Positions 35,038 to 42,952 of a stretch of DNA of 64,000 nt are shown in pieces. The notes beneath the pieces are model-generated. The model searched no databases and was not told the origin of the DNA. It worked only from the letters and a program-made list of their open reading frames with translations. The DNA lies in contig NZ_JADDXR010000002.1 in assembly GCF_015330125.1 (NCBI RefSeq), positions 1,116,001 to 1,180,000 on the forward strand, given 5' to 3'. The stretch's first letter is position 1. Each line of letters begins with the position of its first letter. The translations under genes were made by a program, and so were the position numbers. This DNA is from Zobellia nedashkovskayae. Lineage in GTDB: Bacteria; Bacteroidota; Bacteroidia; Flavobacteriales; Flavobacteriaceae.

Positions 35038-36012
35038 TTAAACCCTTCTACGCATAAGCCCTTCTCCAAACTCTTGCAAGAGTTCCTTTTTATCTGCTGA
35101 AATATCTAGAGTTTCAAGAAGTTTAAAAGCACGTTGGGTATAGTCTTCTATAGCTTTTTGGGTGTGTTCTGCAGAACCACTTTTTACAAAAATTTCTTTT
35201 ATCGTTTCTATTTTTGCAGATGGGTCTTTCGGCTGAATAGAATACATATCCAATAATTCCTTTTTCTGTTCAGATGAGCCCAATTTTATGGCATTTATGT
35301 ACAAATACGTTTTTTTGTTCTCAATAATATCCCCGCCAACTTGTTTTCCAAAAGTTTCTGGATCACCAAAAGCATCTAAATAATCATCTTGCAACTGAAA
35401 AGCTAAACCTAAATTCAACCCGAAATTATAGATATCACTTTGTTCTTTTTCTGATGCTTTGGCGATTATCGCTCCCATTTGCAAAGCTGCGGCTACGAGT
35501 ACAGCCGTTTTATACTCTATCATCTTAAGGTACTCCGGCAAAGTAACATCATCTCTTTCTTCAAAATCGATGTCGTATTGCTGACCTTCACAAACTTCCA
35601 AAGCGGTTTTACTAAAAAGTTTCGCCAAGTTTTTGAACGTTTCCCCATCATAGTTTTCAAATAACTGATAGGCGGTAATTAGCATAGCATCTCCTGAAAG
35701 GATACCTGTATTGATATCCCACTTTTCATGAACTGTTGTTTTCCCCCTACGTAAAGGAGCATCATCCATAATGTCATCATGAACTAATGAAAAATTATGA
35801 AAAGTCTCTACCGCTAAGGCAGCATCTAACGCCATTTTATAATCGGTTTCAAATATTTCGGCAGATAGTAGCGTAAGAACTGGTCGTAGTCGTTTACCTC
35901 CTAACCCTAAAATATAGTTTATAGGGTCGTAAAGATTCTTAGGCTCCTTTTTAGTTGCCTGTTGTTCTAAAAATGAAATAAACTCTGAACGGTAAAATTC
36001 TATGGAATGCAT
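35038..36012 (-). CDS. polyprenyl diphosphate synthase
   Basis: A 324-residue trans-isoprenyl diphosphate synthase that extends allylic diphosphates with isopentenyl diphosphate (farnesyl, geranylgeranyl or longer products). The first Asp-rich motif is DDIMDD (residues 79-84) followed by APLRRGK; the second is QLQDDYLDAFGD near residue 215. The GGKRLRP segment (residues 38-44) binds diphosphate. Bulky residues just before the first motif (HNFSL) are in the chain-length region, but the product cannot be fixed by eye. Possible uses are menaquinone, carotenoids or undecaprenyl carriers. Convergent with the FG-GAP gene, 9 bases apart. Confidence 0.93.
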   Translation of the reverse strand: MHSIEFYRSEFISFLEQQATKKEPKNLYDPINYILGLGGKRLRPVLTLLSAEIFETDYKMALDAALAVETFHNFSLVHDDIMDDAPLRRGKTTVHEKWDINTGILSGDAMLITAYQLFENYDGETFKNLAKLFSKTALEVCEGQQYDIDFEERDDVTLPEYLKMIEYKTAVLVAAALQMGAIIAKASEKEQSDIYNFGLNLGLAFQLQDDYLDAFGDPETFGKQVGGDIIENKKTYLYINAIKLGSSEQKKELLDMYSIQPKDPSAKIETIKEIFVKSGSAEHTQKAIEDYTQRAFKLLETLDISADKKELLQEFGEGLMRRRV

Positions 36013-36027
36013 TCAAGAAAATTTTTT

Positions 36028-36035
36028 CAAAAATA
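36028..36035 (-). promoter_or_regulatory. -7 promoter element of polyprenyl synthase gene
   Basis: TATTTTTG on the minus strand is an exact TAnnTTTG match, 15 bases before the start codon. Confidence 0.45.
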
Positions 36036-36153
36036 AGACCATTTAAACAAAGAACAGGCCTTTAGAGGATTTAGTAAGAAAATAACCTTATAAAAAGCAT
36101 TTAAAACTCAATCATAGCCTTCTTAATGAAAAGTTAAATAATTGTAAAACTTT

Positions 36154-36181
36154 GGAAACTTTTTATGTTTTTAAAGTTTCC
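36154..36181. promoter_or_regulatory. candidate TetR operator (inverted repeat)
   Basis: GGAAACTTT (36154-36162) and AAAGTTTCC (36173-36181) form a perfect 9-base inverted repeat with a 10-base spacer. It lies just upstream of the TetR gene's -7 box and is well placed for autoregulation. Confidence 0.6.
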
Positions 36182-36186
36182 GAACT

Positions 36187-36194
36187 TATCTTTG
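36187..36194 (+). promoter_or_regulatory. -7 promoter element of the efflux operon
   Basis: TATCTTTG, an exact TAnnTTTG match, ends 8 bases before the ATG at 36203. The transcript would be almost leaderless. Confidence 0.55.
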
Positions 36195-36202
36195 CCGCTT
36201 CT

Positions 36203-36808
36203 ATGAAAGAAAAAATTTTAGCCAAAGCAACCGACATGTTCTTGAATTTAGGATTCAAGAGCGTTACTATGGATGATCTTGCCAATGAAATGGGTATTTC
36301 TAAAAAGACCATTTATACTCACTACGCTAACAAAACTGCTCTGGTTCAAGAATGCACCGGCAATCTTTTTTGTGAAATATCTCAAGGCATAAACCAAATC
36401 TGTGCACTGCATAAAGACCCCATTGAAGAACTTTATGACATAAAGAAATTTGTGATGATTCATTTAAAAGATGAAAAATCGTCACCACAGTACCAATTGC
36501 AGAAATACTATCCAAAAATTCACAATACATTAAGAGACCAGCAATTTAAGGTAATGCAGGAATGTGTAGTGGCTAACATAAAAAGAGGTGTAGAAAAAGA
36601 AATCTATAGAGCAAATTTAAATATAGAATTCGTGTCCAGAATTTACTTTTCTGGTGTAACAAGCATTAAGGATTATCGTCTATTTCCTGAGGAACAGTTT
36701 CCTGTACGCACTTTAATGGATAATTATTTAGAATATCATATACGGGGTATTGTCACTCCAAAGGGAAGAAAAGTATTAAATGAAATTATCAACTCAAACC
36801 ATGAATAA
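36203..36808 (+). CDS. TetR/AcrR family transcriptional regulator
   Basis: A 201-residue regulator, first gene of an RND efflux operon and the likely repressor of it. The start was set at the ATG at 36203 because the longer frame from 36152 runs through the promoter and the inverted repeat. The N-terminal helix-turn-helix (residues 1-50) has ILAKATDMFLNLGFKSVTMDDLANEMG and SKKTIYTHYANK, classic TetR signatures. The C-terminal ligand-binding part is helical and not assignable to a ligand. The stop codon touches the next gene's ATG (no gap). Confidence 0.9.
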   Translation: MKEKILAKATDMFLNLGFKSVTMDDLANEMGISKKTIYTHYANKTALVQECTGNLFCEISQGINQICALHKDPIEELYDIKKFVMIHLKDEKSSPQYQLQKYYPKIHNTLRDQQFKVMQECVVANIKRGVEKEIYRANLNIEFVSRIYFSGVTSIKDYRLFPEEQFPVRTLMDNYLEYHIRGIVTPKGRKVLNEIINSNHE

Positions 36809-38170
36809 ATGAGGACTATATATTTGACTTTGCTAGCACTGCTAATAAACGTGCTCGGAATTTCTCAAAATCCACCGGAAAAAACATACAGTTTTACACT
36901 AGACGAGGCTATAGCTTTTGCTTTAGAAAATAACTATAGCGCAATTAACGCTAATCGCGACGTTATAGATGCCCGAAAACAGAAATGGGAAACCATTGCA
37001 GATGGGCTTCCACAAATTAGTGGTTCTGTGAGTTATCAGAACCAATTAAAGCAGCCTGTTACAGTAATACCCGCAGAATTTTTTGGAGGTGAGCCAGGAA
37101 CATATGCAGATGTAATCTTTAGCCAATCTCAATCTGCAACTGCAACTGCAACGTTAACTCAAAAGATTTTTGACGGTTCTTATATCGTAGGTGTACAGGC
37201 TACCAAGACATTTTTAAGTTATAGTGCCAATAATGAAGAAAAAACGGATCAAGAGGTCAGAAAATCTGTTGTAGAGGCATATGGCAATGTATTGTTAGCA
37301 CAAGAAAGTGTAGCAATTCTAGAAAAGAATAAAGCCGTCTTGGATAAAAATCTTTTTGAAACAAACAAGCTGTATGAAAATGGACTTGGTGATGAAGAAA
37401 GTGTTGAACAGTTACAAATTACTTTATCATCTGTTGAAAGCCAGTTGAAAAATACGATTCGACTAGAAACTATAACGCGTCAAATGCTAAACCTTGTTAT
37501 GGGTATTGCCATTGATGCACCTACCAAATTAGAGGAAGATTTAGACAACCTTGTCACAACTCAAATTGACTTCACCCTAATGGAAACCGATTTTAATTTG
37601 GCCAACAATGTGGACTATAGATTGGCCATGAATCTAACGGAGCAACGTTACTACGAGTGGAAATTGGCAAGAAGTAAAGCGCTACCCACTTTGAGTACTT
37701 TCATTAACTACGGTTCCTCTGCTTATTCTAATGACTTTAGTTTCTTTAAAGGTGACCAAGAATGGTTTGACTCATCTATATTAGGTGTTAGTCTTGACAT
37801 ACCACTATTCAGTTCCGGAAAACGTTCTGCCAGTACAGCACGGGCTAAGATTGCAATGGAAAAAGCAAAAACACAGCTATCCGAAGCAGAAGAGCAAATA
37901 CGTCTTCAACTGGCAAAAGCGAAAAGCGATTATATTCTTTCCATTGAAGAGTATGAGACAGCTAAGCAGAACCTTGGTTTGGCGGAGCGCATAGAAAACA
38001 AAAACCAAATTAAGTATAAAGAAGGTATTGCCAGTAGTTTTGATCTACGCCAGGCACAAACACAACTTTATGATGCCCAACAAGGATATCTTCAATCAAT
38101 GGTAGAAGTCATTAATAAAAAGACCGATTTAGAGGTCATTATAAACGAACCCAATTCTAATCTTAAGTAA
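36809..38170 (+). CDS. TolC-like outer-membrane efflux protein
   Basis: A 453-residue TolC-family channel that links the inner-membrane pump to the outside. It has an N-terminal signal sequence (LTLLALLINVLGIS), two repeats of long helices with coiled-coil character (about residues 30-220 and 250-440), and YSFTLDEAIAFALENN, the typical opening of outer-membrane efflux proteins. Its ATG directly follows the TetR stop codon. It is followed by the adaptor and RND pump genes, so the full tripartite system is present. Confidence 0.92.
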   Translation: MRTIYLTLLALLINVLGISQNPPEKTYSFTLDEAIAFALENNYSAINANRDVIDARKQKWETIADGLPQISGSVSYQNQLKQPVTVIPAEFFGGEPGTYADVIFSQSQSATATATLTQKIFDGSYIVGVQATKTFLSYSANNEEKTDQEVRKSVVEAYGNVLLAQESVAILEKNKAVLDKNLFETNKLYENGLGDEESVEQLQITLSSVESQLKNTIRLETITRQMLNLVMGIAIDAPTKLEEDLDNLVTTQIDFTLMETDFNLANNVDYRLAMNLTEQRYYEWKLARSKALPTLSTFINYGSSAYSNDFSFFKGDQEWFDSSILGVSLDIPLFSSGKRSASTARAKIAMEKAKTQLSEAEEQIRLQLAKAKSDYILSIEEYETAKQNLGLAERIENKNQIKYKEGIASSFDLRQAQTQLYDAQQGYLQSMVEVINKKTDLEVIINEPNSNLK

Positions 38171-38201
38171 TTAAGATAAATAACACAACAAACTTTTTAC
38201 G

Positions 38202-39386
38202 ATGAAAAAAATACTATACTTAGCAACTGCCGCCTTACTTTTTTCCGCTTGCGGCGGGAAGGAAGCCTCTGTTAGCGATATCATTGCACAAGGTGATTTA
38301 GAAAGTATTCGAGCCAAAAAGACCGAGCTTTCAGAAAGACAAAAAGCTATAGAAGCAGAGCTTCATCAGCTAGATTCTGTTATTGCCACCAAGAACAATG
38401 ATGAAAAACTTCCGCTAGTTACTACGGTAACTGCCAAAGAAGCCAAGTTTGATCACTTCTTAGAACTTCAAGGAAACGTTATGACCAAACAGAACGTTCT
38501 TGTTTACCCGGAAATGTCCGGTACTTTACAACGTGTTTACGTAAAAGAAGGCCAAAAAGTAAGTGCTGGTCAGCTATTGGCATCTATAGATGACGGCGGC
38601 CGTAGCAGTCAATTATCTCAGTTAAAAACACAGGCAGAACTGAGTAAAACTACTTTTGAGCGCAGAAAACGTTTGTGGGAACAAAAAATAGGTTCAGAAA
38701 TAGAATATTTGTCAGCTAAAACTAATTACGAAGCCGCTGAAGCTTCTATTAAGCAAGCACAAAGTCAATTAGGAAAATCAACTATTAGAGCACCATTTGC
38801 TGGTATTATTGATAATGTGATTAAGGACCAAGGTACTGTAGTTTCTCCAGGACCAGGCTCTGAAGTTTTTCGTATCGTAAACCTTTCAGACATGTATATT
38901 GAAGTAGATGTTCCTGAAACTTATTTAGGTGGCATTACAGTAGGTAAAGAAGCTAAAGTATATTTTCCTGTACTTGGAGACACCGTCATTACTAAAGTAA
39001 GACAGACTGGCAACTTTATCAACCCTAGCAACAGAGCCTTTACTGTAGAAATTCCCGTTCCTAATAAGAAAGGAAATATTAAGCCCAACCTAACGGCAAA
39101 GGTTAACATTAACGACTACACAAGCAATGAGGCAATTGTTATTCCACAGAGCATTATCTCAGAAAATGCAGAAGGTGACCAATACGTATTCATAGCGGAA
39201 CTAGATGGAGAAAAAAATGAAGCGGTATTAAAGAAAAGCATCATTAAAACAGGTAAAACGCAAGGAATTTTTATTGAAGTTCTATCTGGTATTAACGATG
39301 GTGATTATATTATTGAAGAAGGCGCAAGAAGCGTTAAAGATGGCCAGAAGGTAAAAATTCTAAACGACCAGACCAATGAGCAGTAA
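38202..39386 (+). CDS. RND efflux periplasmic adaptor lipoprotein
   Basis: A 394-residue membrane fusion protein. The lipobox ends at Cys17 (LFSACG), so it is anchored in the inner membrane facing the periplasm. A coiled-coil region (residues about 30-65 and 140-190) and a lipoyl-like domain (VYPEMSGTLQRVYVKEGQKVSAGQLLASID) are followed by beta-barrel and membrane-proximal domains (VVSPGPGSEVFRIVNL, NPSNRAFTVEIPV). It bridges the TolC-like channel and the RND pump. The next gene starts inside its last codons (11-base overlap). Confidence 0.93.
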   Translation: MKKILYLATAALLFSACGGKEASVSDIIAQGDLESIRAKKTELSERQKAIEAELHQLDSVIATKNNDEKLPLVTTVTAKEAKFDHFLELQGNVMTKQNVLVYPEMSGTLQRVYVKEGQKVSAGQLLASIDDGGRSSQLSQLKTQAELSKTTFERRKRLWEQKIGSEIEYLSAKTNYEAAEASIKQAQSQLGKSTIRAPFAGIIDNVIKDQGTVVSPGPGSEVFRIVNLSDMYIEVDVPETYLGGITVGKEAKVYFPVLGDTVITKVRQTGNFINPSNRAFTVEIPVPNKKGNIKPNLTAKVNINDYTSNEAIVIPQSIISENAEGDQYVFIAELDGEKNEAVLKKSIIKTGKTQGIFIEVLSGINDGDYIIEEGARSVKDGQKVKILNDQTNEQ

Positions 39387-42300
39387 ACAGCAAAAAAACG
39401 CTAGTAAAGAGTTTGGCCTATCATCTTGGGCTATAGACAATCCCTCGGTAATCTATGTAATGATCGCTATATTTTTATGGCTTGGGCTATCGTCTTACTT
39501 TGCCATGCCTAGGGAGGATTTCCCAGAGATTGTTGAGACTAAAATATACATTAGCACCATATATCCAGGTAACACTGCGGAAGATGTAGAACGTCTACTT
39601 ACAGACCCGCTAGAAGATCGTTTAAAGAATGTGAGCAATGTGGTAGAAGTAACCTCAACTTCGCAAGAAGATTATTCAATTATTACAGTTGAATTTGATG
39701 AGGAACTAACCGTAGAACAAGCTAAACAAAAGGTAAAAGATGAGGTAGACAGCGAAAAGGCTAGTGAAGACTGGCCTACTTTTAATAATGCAAAGGTTGA
39801 ACCCAACGTTTTTGACCTGAACCTTTCTGAGTCGTTCCCGATTATGAACGTGAATTTTACCGGAGATTATCCTGTAGAGAAGTTGAAAGAGTTTGCAGAA
39901 TACATGCAAGATGAAATTGAAGACCTTCCGGAAGTTAAGGAAGTAAACATTCGTGGTGCACAGGAAAAAGAGGTAGAAATTGCTGTAGACGTCTATAAAA
40001 TGATGGCTTCAAAGGTCAGTTTTCAAGATGTAATAAGTGCTATAGGAAATGGCAATTCTACCATGTCCGCAGGTAATATTCTTTCTGGTGGTCAACGGCG
40101 TACCATTCGTATTCTAGGTGAAGTAAAGGACCCTAAGGAATTAAAAGATTTTGTAGTAAAATCCGAAAATGGAGCAGTCTATCTAAAAGATATTGCCGAG
40201 GTTACTTTCTCAGAAGAGGAAAAAACCACTTTTGCGCGTGAATTTGGTACAAGCGTTGTGATGCTTGATATCAAAAAACGTTCTGGAAAGAATATGATCG
40301 AAGCAACCACCAAGGTTAGGGAGATTGTAAAAAAGGAACAAGAAAACTATTTCCCTGCAGATTTAAACATCACTATTGCCAATGATTCTTCCGGCAGAAC
40401 CCTTAACCAAGTAGATGACCTTGTAAACAACATTATCTTTGGTATCATCTTGGTGGTTACAGTTCTTATGTTCTTTCTAGGATTTAGAAATGCCCTTTTT
40501 GTTGGCTTTGCCATACCTATGTCTATGTTCATGTCCTTTATGATATTGAATAATTTGGGCTACACATTAAACACCATGATTTTGTTCGGGATGATTATGG
40601 GTCTGGGTATGATGGTAGACAACGGTATTGTTGTTGTTGAGAATGTGTACCGGTTGATGAGCGAAGGGATGTCTCGTACCGAAGCCGCTAAAAAAGGTAT
40701 TGGTGAGATTGCCTTTCCTATTATTATATCAACTTTGACTACAGTGGCAGCATTTGTACCATTGGGCCTATGGCCAGGTATTTTTGGACAATTCATGATT
40801 TATTTCCCAATAACCTTATCCGTAGTACTTGGTTCATCACTTTTCGTGGCAATATTCATGAACTCTATGTTGGTTTCACAGTTCATGGAAATTGGTGAAA
40901 AAGAACTTACCGTAAAATCTTTAATCCGTATTAGTGCCATATTATGTGGATCCGGGATTTTTATATTGATTTTTGGTGGAACGATGAGCGGTTTAGGATC
41001 GGTTATGATCTTAACTGCAGTTATGTTCTGGGTATATAAGTACGCCTTGAAAAAATGGGCTATCAGCTTTCAAAATGGGGCTATGGTAAGTTTTGAAAAT
41101 TGGTATGAAAGACGGATTGCTCATTCTCTAAGAGGCAAGAATGTCTATTGGTATTTTGGAATTACTTTCCTTCTTTTGATTGCCGTATTTATGGCATTTG
41201 GAGCATCTTTAGGAAGTGGGCGGACAAAAGTAGAATTCTTTCCTGATAACAAACCAAATGAGATATATGCCTACATAGAATACCCTCAGGGTACGGCTAT
41301 TGAAAAAACCAATAAGCTTACTAAGGAAATTGAAGAAAGGGTTTTTGCCGTTGTTAATCAAGATAAATACACCGATGGCGATTTTAACTATTTAGTTGAA
41401 TCTGCAGTATCTCAGGTAGGCGAAGGAGCAGGAAACCCACAAACAGACGGTGGTTCTGCAGCAGAAATGCCGCATCGTGGAAAAGTAACCGTATCTATGC
41501 GCGAGTATAAGTATAGAGATGGTCGTGATACGGAGATACTTCGTGGCGAAATACAAGAGGCACTTACCGGTATTTATCCTGGGGTAGCTATTTCGGTAGA
41601 AAAAGATTCTAACGGACCACCGGCGGGATACCCAATCAACATTGAGTTAGAAGGAAAAGATTATACAGAATTGATCAGTGCTGCCGAGGACGTTCGAAAC
41701 TTCATCAACACCAAGAACATTGCTGGTATTGAAGAGTTGAAAATTGATGTAAACAAGAGCAAACCATCAATGCAGGTTGTGGTTGACAGAGAGAAAGCTG
41801 GTGAACTTGGTGTTTCTGTAGGTCAAGTGGGACTTCAATTAAGACGTTCATTGTTTGGTGAAAAAGCAGGTGTTTACAAGCTTGATGGTGATGATTATGA
41901 CATAAATGTGCGTTTTAATGAAGATATTAGATATAATAAAAATGCTCTTTTCAATCAGAATATTATTTTTAGAGACCCAGCAAATGGTCAGATAAAAGAG
42001 ATTCCTGTTTCGGCGGTAGCCAAACAAAAAAACTCTTCTGGTTTTAGCGCCATAAAGCATAAGGACAAAGCAAGGGTGGTTACCATATACTCTCAACTAA
42101 AACCTGGTTTTAGTGACGCAGGTGCTATTGTAGCAGAGATTCAGAAAGAAATGGAGAATTTTAAGCAGCTTCCTACCGATGTAAAAATTGACTTTACCGG
42201 ACAAATCGAAGAGCAGAATAAGCAAATGCAATTCTTAGTTGGTGCATTTTTCTCTGGACTTGGTTTAATTATGTTGATATTGATTTTCCAATTTGGAGGT

Positions 42301-42882
42301 ATCTCCAAGCCACTTATTATTATGATTGCTATCTTTTTAAGCTTCATTGGTGTTTTTGGTGGATTGATGATTACCGGATGGTCTTTTGTAATTATGATGA
42401 CCATGATGGGTATTATTTCACTTGCTGGTATTGTGGTGAATAATGGAGTGGTACTATTAGATTATACCCAAATACTTATTGACCGAAAGAAAGTAGAATT
42501 GGGCCTTAATGACAAAGACCTTATTTCATTGGAAGAAGTAACCGAAATTATCACTACCGGTGGTAGAGCTAGATTACGCCCTGTAATTCTTACGGCAATA
42601 ACCACTGTTTTAGGGCTTATTCCGTTGGCAATTGGTCTTAATATTGATTTCTTCTCATTGTTCTCTGAATTTGACCCAAAAATCTATATGGGAGGTGACA
42701 ATGTTGTTTTCTGGGGACCATTAGCATGGACGGTTATTTTTGGATTGATTGTAGCAACCTTTTTAACTTTGATTATTGTACCGGTATTATTCAACATTAC
42801 CTACAGAATAAAGATTGCTGTTTGGGGAAGAAAAAAGGAACGACCCGGAACTACAGAAAAAAGTTTAGAAGCATCAGTTTAA
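39376..42882 (+). CDS. RND family efflux pump permease
   Basis: A 1168-residue proton-driven inner-membrane pump of the AcrB/HAE1 type. Twelve transmembrane segments and two large periplasmic domains are visible. The N-terminus contains WAIDNPSVIYVMIAIFLWLG, and the TM4 region GMIMGLGMMVDNGIVVVENVYR has the Asp of the proton relay. Extra hydrophobic segments near residues 510-560 lengthen the middle compared with AcrB. The gene completes the tetR-tolC-adaptor-pump operon, and a strong terminator follows at 42904. Substrate range unknown. Confidence 0.93.
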   Translation: MSSKQQKNASKEFGLSSWAIDNPSVIYVMIAIFLWLGLSSYFAMPREDFPEIVETKIYISTIYPGNTAEDVERLLTDPLEDRLKNVSNVVEVTSTSQEDYSIITVEFDEELTVEQAKQKVKDEVDSEKASEDWPTFNNAKVEPNVFDLNLSESFPIMNVNFTGDYPVEKLKEFAEYMQDEIEDLPEVKEVNIRGAQEKEVEIAVDVYKMMASKVSFQDVISAIGNGNSTMSAGNILSGGQRRTIRILGEVKDPKELKDFVVKSENGAVYLKDIAEVTFSEEEKTTFAREFGTSVVMLDIKKRSGKNMIEATTKVREIVKKEQENYFPADLNITIANDSSGRTLNQVDDLVNNIIFGIILVVTVLMFFLGFRNALFVGFAIPMSMFMSFMILNNLGYTLNTMILFGMIMGLGMMVDNGIVVVENVYRLMSEGMSRTEAAKKGIGEIAFPIIISTLTTVAAFVPLGLWPGIFGQFMIYFPITLSVVLGSSLFVAIFMNSMLVSQFMEIGEKELTVKSLIRISAILCGSGIFILIFGGTMSGLGSVMILTAVMFWVYKYALKKWAISFQNGAMVSFENWYERRIAHSLRGKNVYWYFGITFLLLIAVFMAFGASLGSGRTKVEFFPDNKPNEIYAYIEYPQGTAIEKTNKLTKEIEERVFAVVNQDKYTDGDFNYLVESAVSQVGEGAGNPQTDGGSAAEMPHRGKVTVSMREYKYRDGRDTEILRGEIQEALTGIYPGVAISVEKDSNGPPAGYPINIELEGKDYTELISAAEDVRNFINTKNIAGIEELKIDVNKSKPSMQVVVDREKAGELGVSVGQVGLQLRRSLFGEKAGVYKLDGDDYDINVRFNEDIRYNKNALFNQNIIFRDPANGQIKEIPVSAVAKQKNSSGFSAIKHKDKARVVTIYSQLKPGFSDAGAIVAEIQKEMENFKQLPTDVKIDFTGQIEEQNKQMQFLVGAFFSGLGLIMLILIFQFGGISKPLIIMIAIFLSFIGVFGGLMITGWSFVIMMTMMGIISLAGIVVNNGVVLLDYTQILIDRKKVELGLNDKDLISLEEVTEIITTGGRARLRPVILTAITTVLGLIPLAIGLNIDFFSLFSEFDPKIYMGGDNVVFWGPLAWTVIFGLIVATFLTLIIVPVLFNITYRIKIAVWGRKKERPGTTEKSLEASV

Positions 42883-42903
42883 AAACTAAGCTTTACTTTA
42901 TAA

Positions 42904-42929
42904 AAAAACCCGCCAATTGGCGGGTTTTT
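42904..42929. terminator. bidirectional terminator between pump and TonB receptor genes
   Basis: A perfect 26-base palindrome: five A, then CCCGCCAA, then TTGGCGGG, then five T. It serves both the plus-strand RND operon and the minus-strand TonB receptor gene. Confidence 0.9.
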
Positions 42930-42952
42930 AATTTTCTATATTCTGTACTGAA

